A DNA stretch of 25,654 nucleotides from a bacterium (lineage in GTDB: Bacteria > Ratteibacteria > UBA8468 > B48-G9 > JAFGKM01), in NCBI GenBank assembly GCA_035370465.1, contig DAOOVW010000023.1, positions 1-25,654 on the forward strand, given 5' to 3'. Shown here piece after piece: positions 14,784 through 21,605 of the stretch; within the stretch, counting starts at the first letter, position 1, and the number at the start of each line of letters is the position of its first letter. Below the pieces are notes generated by a model, which was not told the DNA's origin, did no database searches, and saw only the letters and a program-made list of their open reading frames with translations. Both the position numbers and the translations under genes were made by a program.

Positions 14784-15619
14784 GTGAAGAAAACTTTAAG
14801 AATTTTTGAAATTGTCTCTTTTAATTCATCTCTTTTAACTATCATATCAATCATTCCATGCTGGTAAAGAAATTCAGATGTTTGAAAACCGGGAGGAAGT
14901 TTTTGTTTTATTGTTTGTTCAATAACCCTTGGTCCTGCGAAACCAATTAATGCTCCTGGTTCAGCAATAATTATATCCCCAAGAAAAGCAAAACTTGCTG
15001 CCACTCCTCCCATTGTTGGGTCTGTCAGAACAGAAATATATAAAATCCCTTTCTCTTTCAATCTACCAACTGCTGATGATGTTTTTGCCATTTGCATCAA
15101 TGAAATTATTCCTTCATACATTCTTGCTCCTCCACCACCACCTGAAATACATATAAAAGGAAATCCACTGGCAATTGCATACTCACATCCCTTTGTGAAT
15201 TTCTCTCCAACAACAGCCCCCATACTTCCCATTATAAAATGAGGGTCAAGAACAGATAGGACTGATGGAATACTCTCTATTTTACATTCACCAACTACAA
15301 GTCCTTCATTTAATCTTGTCTTTTCCATATCTTCTTTCAATTTCTCTTTATATGGTTTAATACCAACAAAATTTAAAGGGTCTCCTGATACCATATCTTT
15401 CCATAACTCTTTAAATGTATTCTCATCTGCAATTGCTCTTATTCTTTCATAAGCAGTTAATCTTGAATATTTACCGCAAGAAGGACAAATTTTTTGCTTT
15501 TCTTCCCATGTCTTTTTGTACACCATCTTCCCGCAATTATCACATTTAATCCACATCTCCTTTTTTATTTCAACTTTTTCCTTTGGTGAAATTTCAGTAA
15601 ATTTTTTTCTCCTGAACAT
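14780..15619 (-). CDS. accD: acetyl-CoA carboxylase carboxyltransferase subunit beta
   Basis: This 279-residue subunit pairs with AccA to transfer carboxyl from biotin to acetyl-CoA, giving malonyl-CoA for fatty acid synthesis. The N-terminal zinc ribbon is intact: Cys26, Cys29, Cys45 and Cys48. The crotonase-like core shows FPFICISGGGGGARMYEG, SVLTDPTMGGVAASFAFLGD and AEPGALIGFAGPRVIEQT, all standard for AccD. The ATG overlaps the dapA stop by one base (TAATG), and its own stop overlaps folC by four, so translation is coupled along the operon. Confidence 0.96.
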   Translation of the reverse strand: MFRRKKFTEISPKEKVEIKKEMWIKCDNCGKMVYKKTWEEKQKICPSCGKYSRLTAYERIRAIADENTFKELWKDMVSGDPLNFVGIKPYKEKLKEDMEKTRLNEGLVVGECKIESIPSVLSVLDPHFIMGSMGAVVGEKFTKGCEYAIASGFPFICISGGGGGARMYEGIISLMQMAKTSSAVGRLKEKGILYISVLTDPTMGGVAASFAFLGDIIIAEPGALIGFAGPRVIEQTIKQKLPPGFQTSEFLYQHGMIDMIVKRDELKETISKILKVFFT

Positions 15620-16491
15620 TATATTACTCCATATTTTTTAAGGGTTTCTTTTATTTTTTGAAAATTCTCATCAGAAGGAGGTGTTAATGGAAGACGCCAT
15701 TCATCCTTTATCATTCCCATAAGAGATAGAGATGTTTTAACAGGAATTGGGTTTGTTTCTATAAAAAGGACTTTGAAAATTGGATAAAGTTTATAATGGA
15801 TTTCTCTTGCCTTTTTCATTTGTCCATTTAAAGCAGACTTCACCATATCTGCCACTTCTTTTGGAACAATATTTGCTGCAACAGAAACAACTCCTTTCCC
15901 TCCGACTGCAATAATTGGCAAGGTTAATGCATCATCTCCTGACAAGACAACAAAATCCTTATCAACTAAGGATATAATGTTATAAATCTGGTCAAAATTT
16001 CCACTTGCTTCTTTTATTCCAACAATATTTTTAATTTTTGAAAGTTCTGCGACTGTTTCTGGAGATATAGAAATACCTGTTCTTGATGGGACATTGTATA
16101 AAATTATAGGAATATCAACACTTTCTGCAATTGTTTTATAATGAAGATATAGTCCCTTTTGAGTTGGTTTATTATAATATGGAGTTATCAGAAGACATCC
16201 ATCACATCCAACTTCTTTTGCAAATGAAGTAAGTTCAAGTGATTCTTTTGTATTATTTGACCCTGTGCCTGCAATTACAGGAATTTTCTTGTCTACAATA
16301 TCTACTGTAAATTTTATAAGTTGTTTATGTTCTTCCATAGAAAGAGTTGCTGGTTCTCCTGTACAACCACAGGTAACAATTCCATCTGTCCCATTTTTAA
16401 GATGAAATTCAACAAGTTTCTTATAACTTTCCTTATCAATCTGCCCGTTTTTTATAGGTGTTACAATTGCAACTATTGAACCATAAAACAT
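15619..16491 (-). CDS. dapA: 4-hydroxy-tetrahydrodipicolinate synthase
   Basis: This 290-residue TIM-barrel enzyme condenses pyruvate with aspartate semialdehyde in lysine and meso-diaminopimelate synthesis. Visible signatures are GCTGEPATLSMEEH (about residues 42-55), the catalytic tyrosine in ILYNVPSRTG (about residue 132) and the Schiff-base lysine in IVGIKEASGNF (about residue 160). Length is typical. GGAGG precedes the ATG strongly. It is the first gene of a three-gene operon with accD and folC, and a predicted hairpin leader lies upstream. Confidence 0.95.
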   Translation of the reverse strand: MFYGSIVAIVTPIKNGQIDKESYKKLVEFHLKNGTDGIVTCGCTGEPATLSMEEHKQLIKFTVDIVDKKIPVIAGTGSNNTKESLELTSFAKEVGCDGCLLITPYYNKPTQKGLYLHYKTIAESVDIPIILYNVPSRTGISISPETVAELSKIKNIVGIKEASGNFDQIYNIISLVDKDFVVLSGDDALTLPIIAVGGKGVVSVAANIVPKEVADMVKSALNGQMKKAREIHYKLYPIFKVLFIETNPIPVKTSLSLMGMIKDEWRLPLTPPSDENFQKIKETLKKYGVI

Positions 16492-16811
16492 AATTTCCTC
16501 CTTTTTAAGATTCTTTCACACCATCCAAACATCACTCCTTATAGGATAAAATATTTTAAAAAAGTAGTAAAATAAATAAAAAGATAATTGAAAACTTTTT
16601 AAGTTGGTCAGGGGAAATAGGAGAGGACCATATTCTCCTAGTTCATAAAAGAACCGAAGGAAGAATGTCCCTCCTTTTTTCGCTTTATTATACAAAATTT
16701 TCAGTCTCAACCTTAATATCTCCCTTCACTCACTACTGAAGTATGAACGAAGTTGAATGAATATTAAAGTTTTACTAAATATTATCACAACTTTTTAGAA
16801 AAAAATAAGAA
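16492..16811 (-). promoter_or_regulatory. dapA upstream region with promoter-like site and structured leader
   Basis: A TATAAT lies at 16692-16687 on the minus strand, with only a weak -35. Directly after it, 16674-16620 can fold into an imperfect stem: CTCC/GGAG, GTCC/GGAC, AGAAT/ATTCT, AGG/CCT and GAAC/GTTC around an ATAAAA loop (as read on plus). The remaining ~110 nt to dapA are AT-rich. 16725-16760 has a TTCA-type inverted repeat. It does not match a lysine riboswitch or T-box that I can recognise. Confidence 0.45.
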
Positions 16812-18392
16812 TTATAAGGTTTCTTGTAAAAATAATGTAAGAAATTCTCCTTTTGCTGGTACTACATTATTTTTTATTACTGTATATTTGCTTTTCTCCA
16901 CATTTGCTAATTTGAATGGAATAATTTTTTTATTTCTCTCAACTTTTTCTAAGGAATAATTAGGTGGTAATAAAATATTCCATTCAACTTCTTTTGGGCC
17001 AGGATAAAGTTTTAAATATATTATTTTCGCTTCCTTATCCCAACGGAAATCATACTCTAATGTATTATCTGATGGACCATAAACAATTTTGATATGAGCA
17101 TATTTTTCATCCGCAGATACCCACCGAGGAGAAATTTTTACTTTTTCGTAAGAACACTTTTGGTCATCTATTCCTGCTAATCCTTCAATCAAAGCATAAA
17201 TTAATGATGCTGCTCCCCAACCAGAGGGCCCTCCTCCCTGATTTTTTCCATCTTTGGTATAGAGAAAATAAAGAGTCCCATCTTCATTTATTTTCTTAGC
17301 AATTCTTTTAAGAATATCTACAGCATATTCTTCTCTTCCATGTTGAAACGCAGCATGTGCTAATTCACCAGCAACAAAAGAAGCAATACCACCATTGATA
17401 TAACTGCCGGCTGAATAAGTATAAAATTGAGGATATGGTGGATATAAACTAAACCATTCTGCAAAATACTCACCTTTTAGTAAATCCCTAAGTTTTTGGT
17501 ATTCATCTAAAATAGAAACAGCCATTTTATGAGTTGGAAGACCACGATTTATATCATAAGCATTAGAAAGGCTTAATTGTTCTCTTTCATCTACTCCATA
17601 GAAGGCATTATCTAATGGTAAATGGTGAATATAAAATTTACCGTTCCATAGGGTAATGTTGGCTCTTCCTCTTAATTCTTCTGCTCTTTCTTTCCAAAAA
17701 GATGATTTTCTTTCTTGTCCACAAATTTCAAACATTTTTGATAATTGTATCATTGCAGCATAAAGTCCTGAATTATCACCATGCATAATACCCATTGGAT
17801 CGTCAGGAAGAATACGGCGGTTAATCCCAGTATCAGGTCTATTAATAAAATCCCATGTATCAATAGTCCTTGGACGTTTCATAAGTTTGTATTTATTATC
17901 CCATCGTTTAGGGTCTGAAAGACAGTATTTTATACCTTTCTCAAGATGATTTAGATTTTTCTCTAACCATTTTGTATCTCCAGTTGCTTGCCAAATACGA
18001 TGAACTCCCTCTACTATTAAATACTCTATATCTGCTTCAACTTCCAATCTAACTAATCCATATCCTAAATCTGGAAAAAGGACTCTACAATCGCCACCTA
18101 CAAAGTTTAAATGGCCGGCAATTGGGCTATTAAATGGAGCAAAAATTTCATAAAAAAAACCTTTGTTGTTTTGGTTCTTAAGAATTAAATCTAAAAAACT
18201 TCGGATTTCTTTTTGCCAGTAAATATATCCTTTCATCTCATGAATATGGTCTCTTACCCAATGAGGGTTTGTTCGAATAAATTCATTTTTAGAGTGATAA
18301 ACGCGACTATCATTTGCAACTATGGAACGAAGTTTTTCATATAAACCGAAAAAAGAAGATTCAACATCTAAACACAAAAATGTCTCTTTCAT
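16812..18392 (-). CDS. putative six-hairpin (alpha/alpha) glycosidase
   Basis: This protein is about 526 residues from the ATG at 18392; a longer TTG frame to 18425 would be encoded by a duplicated upstream cassette. The sequence looks like an (alpha/alpha)6 barrel: NPHWVRDHIHEMKGYIYW near residues 42-59, then LIVEGVHRIWQATGDTKWL, HGDNSGLYAAMIQLSKMFEI, SFWKERAEELRGRANITLWN and GPSGWGAASLIYALIEGLAG. A C-terminal beta-sandwich begins around residue 425. This arrangement is shared by GH63, GH78, GH116 and amylo-1,6-glucosidase-type enzymes; I cannot choose among them. No signal peptide is seen, suggesting a cytoplasmic enzyme. It stands alone between repeat regions, so it may have been acquired. 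Confidence 0.7.
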   Translation of the reverse strand: MKETFLCLDVESSFFGLYEKLRSIVANDSRVYHSKNEFIRTNPHWVRDHIHEMKGYIYWQKEIRSFLDLILKNQNNKGFFYEIFAPFNSPIAGHLNFVGGDCRVLFPDLGYGLVRLEVEADIEYLIVEGVHRIWQATGDTKWLEKNLNHLEKGIKYCLSDPKRWDNKYKLMKRPRTIDTWDFINRPDTGINRRILPDDPMGIMHGDNSGLYAAMIQLSKMFEICGQERKSSFWKERAEELRGRANITLWNGKFYIHHLPLDNAFYGVDEREQLSLSNAYDINRGLPTHKMAVSILDEYQKLRDLLKGEYFAEWFSLYPPYPQFYTYSAGSYINGGIASFVAGELAHAAFQHGREEYAVDILKRIAKKINEDGTLYFLYTKDGKNQGGGPSGWGAASLIYALIEGLAGIDDQKCSYEKVKISPRWVSADEKYAHIKIVYGPSDNTLEYDFRWDKEAKIIYLKLYPGPKEVEWNILLPPNYSLEKVERNKKIIPFKLANVEKSKYTVIKNNVVPAKGEFLTLFLQETL

Positions 18393-18416
18393 TTTTTCCC
18401 CACTTGTATTTTGGGG

Positions 18417-18502
18417 TACTGCCAAAATTGGCTATAGCTTTTATAATGCATTTCTTTGTCTTTTAAGATTTTTATAAGTATTTATATCCATCCTCTTTTT
18501 TT
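18417..18502 (-). repeat. duplicated upstream regulatory cassette, copy 2
   Basis: Nearly identical to 3944-4030, in the same position and orientation relative to its gene, here the glycosidase. Similarity stops abruptly at GGCAGTA, some 25 bases before the ATG. Confidence 0.75.
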
Positions 18503-18603
18503 GTTTCTCTTCCTTCTTTAACCCATCCCCTTTTGAAATCTCCCCCTCTGGGCGTAGCCCAACGGGCGAGCCTTACCCCTCTTTATAAAATCCCTCTCTA
18601 TCC

Positions 18604-18694
18604 CGTTGGACTATCTGAAATCCCCCTACCCCCTTTGTAAAAGGGGGAAATGACGCACCAACTCTGCCCTGCTACCCTTTGCTTCCTTAGTCGG
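18604..18694. repeat. module A copy interrupted by a complete base palindrome
   Basis: Left end CGTTGGACTATCTGAAA and right end ATGACGCACCAACTCTGC are those of module A, but about 30 bp forming a CCCCCTTTGTAAAAGGGGG unit (about 18620-18649) lie between them. Confidence 0.7.
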
Positions 18695-18802
18695 TTTAAT
18701 AAAGAGAGAAGAAACTCCTTCTTTTAACAAGGCATGTCCCTCAATGTCTTAGTGCGATAGTCCCCCAACGTATCAGTGGCGGAGAGAAGAAGAAAGATTT
18801 TC

Positions 18803-18811
18803 TTATCCACA
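18803..18811 (+). promoter_or_regulatory. consensus DnaA box
   Basis: TTATCCACA matches the consensus exactly and abuts the dciA stop codon. With the boxes around dnaA it supports an origin in this block. Confidence 0.5.
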
Positions 18812-19087
18812 TTATAATTTTACAACAATTTTTTTTATTGAAAAACCATTATCTTTTATTTTTTTTAAAATTTCCTTTTTTTTCATATTAAGAAGAGATA
18901 GATAACAACTTGAATCAACTTTAATGTAAAGTATGTTATTTTTCATACCATTTACATAAGTATGTCCCTGTAAATTATCGTCTATTATTCTGTTCCATAG
19001 AACATCAATATCAATTTCTCTGTTTTTATCTTCTGTTTTCCATATATCTACAATCCTTTTTGTTATATCCCCAATTTTCTCTATCAT
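18812..19087 (-). CDS. dciA: DUF721/DciA-like replicative helicase loader
   Basis: This 91-residue protein has the small DUF721 pattern: an N-terminal helix, ID.LWNRIIDDNLQGHTYVNG, then a strand-turn-strand ILYIKVDSSCYLSLLNMKK and a final helix plus strand ending in IKKIVVKL. DciA proteins load or assist the DnaB helicase in bacteria that lack DnaC or DnaI. The ATG overlaps the dnaN stop by four bases (ATGA), and the position directly after dnaN supports a replication role. In many genomes recF and gyrB lie here; recF is missing between dnaN and this gene. The short length makes the assignment good but not certain. Confidence 0.72.
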   Translation of the reverse strand: MIEKIGDITKRIVDIWKTEDKNREIDIDVLWNRIIDDNLQGHTYVNGMKNNILYIKVDSSCYLSLLNMKKKEILKKIKDNGFSIKKIVVKL

Positions 19088-20181
19088 TCTATTTTCAAAG
19101 GCATTGTAACATACAAAAAGTTATTATTAAGTTGTGGTCTCATTAAAACAGGTGCTTTTTTATCAGTAAAAGCAAAGACCATTTTTTCTTCATTGACTTT
19201 TTGTAAAAAATCAATTAAAAATTCAGGAAAGAAAGCAAAGTTCATTTCTTCTCCATCATACCCAATTTCAAATTTTTCCTGTCCCTGACCAATTTCAGGA
19301 GAAACAACAGAGACCATTATTATTCCTTTATTTAAAGTAATTTTTAATTTATTATATCTTTCACTTGTAAAAAGGGATATTCTTTTAAGACATGAAAGAA
19401 ATTTATCTTTGTCAATAATAGCAATTTGACATTTTTTTTCATCAGGAATAACTACATCATATTCAGGAAAATCCTCCACTCCTGCTAATAATTGAGATAT
19501 AAGAAGAATATTGGAAAATTTAAAAGTAATTTGATTTTTACCAACTGAAATTTCTGTTAGTTCATCAGTTAATAGGTCTGTTAATATATTTAAGAGTTTA
19601 AAAGAGAGAAGAACTTTTATTTTGGGAGAAGGGGTGCTTTCTAATTCTGCCTTACTTAAAGAAAGTCGTCTTCCATCAGTGCCTATTAAGTTTATGTTAT
19701 TCTCTTTTATTTCTAAAAGTCCTCCTCTAAAATATGGCTTTTGTTCATTTGGATTAACACAAAATTTAATTTTATCAATTGCATCTTTTAATATATTTCC
19801 AGGTATATTAAAACTTACATTAGAAGATATTTTTGAAATGCGGGGAAAATCATCGGCATTCATTGTTATAAATCTGTATTTTATATTTTCATTACTTATC
19901 TCCACTTCATTTTCTTTTTCTTCTATTTTAATTTCTTCATCAGGTATTTGTTTAATAAGAGAAATAAATTGTTTTCCGGGAATTAAAATTGACCCCTTTT
20001 TGAATTGACATTTTAAAGAAACCTTTATAGTATTTTCAAGATCTGTTGAAATAAAACTTAATTCATCTTTTCCTTCAATTAAAATTCCAGATAAAATTTC
20101 CATTGATGATTTTGAAGGAAGAATTTTAGAAACACAATTTAAAACACTATCCAATTCCCTACTATTTATTATTATTTCCAT
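19084..20181 (-). CDS. dnaN: DNA polymerase III beta sliding clamp
   Basis: This is 365 residues from the ATG at 20181. An in-frame ATG four codons earlier (20193) is less likely because GGAGG lies inside that extension, correctly spaced for 20181. The clamp tethers the replicative polymerase to DNA. Three repeated clamp domains are visible, each with the usual pattern; recognisable stretches are ILIPGKQFISLIKQIPDEE, LIGTDGRRLSLSKAELE, VLLSFKLLNILTDLL and the C-terminal PVLMRPQLNNNFLYVTMPLK. It follows dnaA across about 100 bp that contain two DnaA boxes, and overlaps dciA by four bases. Confidence 0.95.
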   Translation of the reverse strand: MEIIINSRELDSVLNCVSKILPSKSSMEILSGILIEGKDELSFISTDLENTIKVSLKCQFKKGSILIPGKQFISLIKQIPDEEIKIEEKENEVEISNENIKYRFITMNADDFPRISKISSNVSFNIPGNILKDAIDKIKFCVNPNEQKPYFRGGLLEIKENNINLIGTDGRRLSLSKAELESTPSPKIKVLLSFKLLNILTDLLTDELTEISVGKNQITFKFSNILLISQLLAGVEDFPEYDVVIPDEKKCQIAIIDKDKFLSCLKRISLFTSERYNKLKITLNKGIIMVSVVSPEIGQGQEKFEIGYDGEEMNFAFFPEFLIDFLQKVNEEKMVFAFTDKKAPVLMRPQLNNNFLYVTMPLKIE

Positions 20182-20282
20182 TTTTACCTCCATTAATAAT
20201 CATAATTATTGTTTTTTTGTTGTATTTTGTATTTAAGTTATTTATTCTCAAGTACTTATATTGTGGAAAACCTGTGGAAAAT
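20182..20282. promoter_or_regulatory. dnaA-dnaN spacer with two DnaA boxes, oriC candidate
   Basis: On the minus strand TTTTCCACA occurs at 20281-20273 and 20270-20262, exactly 11 bp apart and in the same orientation. Some 75 bp of almost pure A/T follow toward dnaN, a plausible unwinding element. A weak TTGAGA-N17-AAAATA promoter for dnaN may overlap it. Confidence 0.6.
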
Positions 20283-21578
20283 TTATACACTTAACCCCCT
20301 TTTAATATTTTCAACACTGTTTTTTATATATGTATCATTTTCAATAAGTTTCTTAACTTTTTTGCAAGCGTTGATAACAGTTGTATGGTCTTTTATACCA
20401 AAAAATTCTCCTATTGAATTTAATGAAGAGGTAGTTAAGTCCCTTGCTAAATACATTGCAATTTGCCTTGGTATTAGTATATTTTTAATTCTTTTTCCAC
20501 TTTTAATTTCTTTTTCAGATATATTAAAATAATTACAAACCATTTCCATTATTGTTTCAAGAGTAATTTTTCTTTTTCCTTTTCTTTTAAATCCGTCAAT
20601 AATCTCATTTACTAATTCTTCATTTATTTCACTATTGGTAAGTTTTGAAAGAGCAAGTATTCTATTTAATATCCCTTCAAGAACTCTGATGTTATCTTCA
20701 ACTTTTTCTGCAATTAGAAATATTATATCATCATTTATTACAATATTTCTAATTTCGGCTTTCTTCTTTAATATTGCAACTCTTGTTTCAAAATCAGGGG
20801 GTTGAAGGTCAACAACAAGTCCCCATTCAAACCTTGATATTATTCTTTCTTCAATAGCAGTAATTTCTTTTGGAGGTCTATCACTTGATAAAATCATTTG
20901 TTTTTTATTATCATAGAGAAAGTTAAATGTATGAAAAAACTCTTCCTGGGAACCACCTTTCCCAGCAATAAAATGGATATCATCAATCAGCAGGAAATCT
21001 AAATTTCTAAATTTATTTCTGAAATTGTAAGTTGTTTTATTTTTAATACTTTGGATATATTCATTTACAAAGAATTCAGCAGGGATATAAGCCATTTTTA
21101 AATCACTTCTGTTCTTGATATAATGACCTATTGCTTGCATTAGATGTGTTTTTCCTAATCCAACTTTTCCATATATAAAAAGAGGATTGTATGCAATGCC
21201 AGGTGATTGAGCAACTGCTAAAGCAGCAGCATGAGCAAGACGATTACAGGGACCAACAATAAAATTTTCAAATGTATATTCTGGGTTCAAATTAATTTCA
21301 AGAAGTTTCCTATCACTTTTTTCCTCTTCTCCATAAGATATATCTATTTTTGGGTAAAAACCATATAATTTTGAAAATTCCTCTTTTATTATTTCAAGAA
21401 ATGGGAAAAATCCCCGATAAAATGCTCTATTGGGAATTTGAATATGTAAAATTTCACCATCAAAATCAATGATTTTTACTGGTTTAATCCATATATCATA
21501 ACCTCTTGGATTGTTAATTTGTTCTTTTATATTATTAAAAATATGTTGAGAGAGGTTTTCCACCTCAAATTTTTCCAT
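20283..21578 (-). CDS. dnaA: chromosomal replication initiator DnaA
   Basis: This is 431 residues from the ATG at 21578; an in-frame GTG at 21596 would add six residues encoded by DnaA boxes. The initiator binds DnaA boxes and opens the origin. Domain I is short, and the variable linker (about residues 83-98) is minimal. The AAA+ domain has Walker A GKVGLGKTHLM (about residue 137) and Walker B LLIDDIHFI, then ISRFEWGLVVDLQPPD. Domain IV ends with the DNA-binding signature GEFFGIKDHTTVINACKKV. Neither start has a good Shine-Dalgarno; the stop of secA is 9 bases before the GTG, so coupling to secA is possible. DnaA boxes across its start would allow autoregulation. Confidence 0.95.
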   Translation of the reverse strand: MEKFEVENLSQHIFNNIKEQINNPRGYDIWIKPVKIIDFDGEILHIQIPNRAFYRGFFPFLEIIKEEFSKLYGFYPKIDISYGEEEKSDRKLLEINLNPEYTFENFIVGPCNRLAHAAALAVAQSPGIAYNPLFIYGKVGLGKTHLMQAIGHYIKNRSDLKMAYIPAEFFVNEYIQSIKNKTTYNFRNKFRNLDFLLIDDIHFIAGKGGSQEEFFHTFNFLYDNKKQMILSSDRPPKEITAIEERIISRFEWGLVVDLQPPDFETRVAILKKKAEIRNIVINDDIIFLIAEKVEDNIRVLEGILNRILALSKLTNSEINEELVNEIIDGFKRKGKRKITLETIMEMVCNYFNISEKEIKSGKRIKNILIPRQIAMYLARDLTTSSLNSIGEFFGIKDHTTVINACKKVKKLIENDTYIKNSVENIKRGLSV

Positions 21579-21597
21579 TTTCCACAATTTTTCCACA
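21578..21597 (+). promoter_or_regulatory. two DnaA boxes over the dnaA start
   Basis: TTTTCCACA occurs at 21578-21586 and 21589-21597, again 11 bp apart, in the opposite orientation to the pair after dnaA. A one-mismatch box TTTTCCACC is at 21556-21564. Confidence 0.65.
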
Positions 21598-21605
21598 TCT
21601 TTTAT

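Larger units (their letters stand above)
18503..18811. repeat. repeat mosaic between dciA and the glycosidase
   Basis: It holds a GGGCGTAGCCC module (18550-18572), a module A copy (18604-18694) interrupted by a complete CCCCCTTTGTAAAAGGGGG unit, and a GGCATGTCC-type module ending TGGCGGAGAG (about 18728-18785). A DnaA box closes it at 18803-18811. No gene is seen. Confidence 0.7.

Noticed and set aside
16492..16811. Lysine riboswitch or T-box before dapA
   Set aside because: None of the conserved core sequences I know for these RNAs are visible; only a generic long hairpin is supported.
21578..21598. ATG at 21598 as dnaA start
   Set aside because: It is out of frame with the DnaA coding sequence and only reads a few codons of box sequence.
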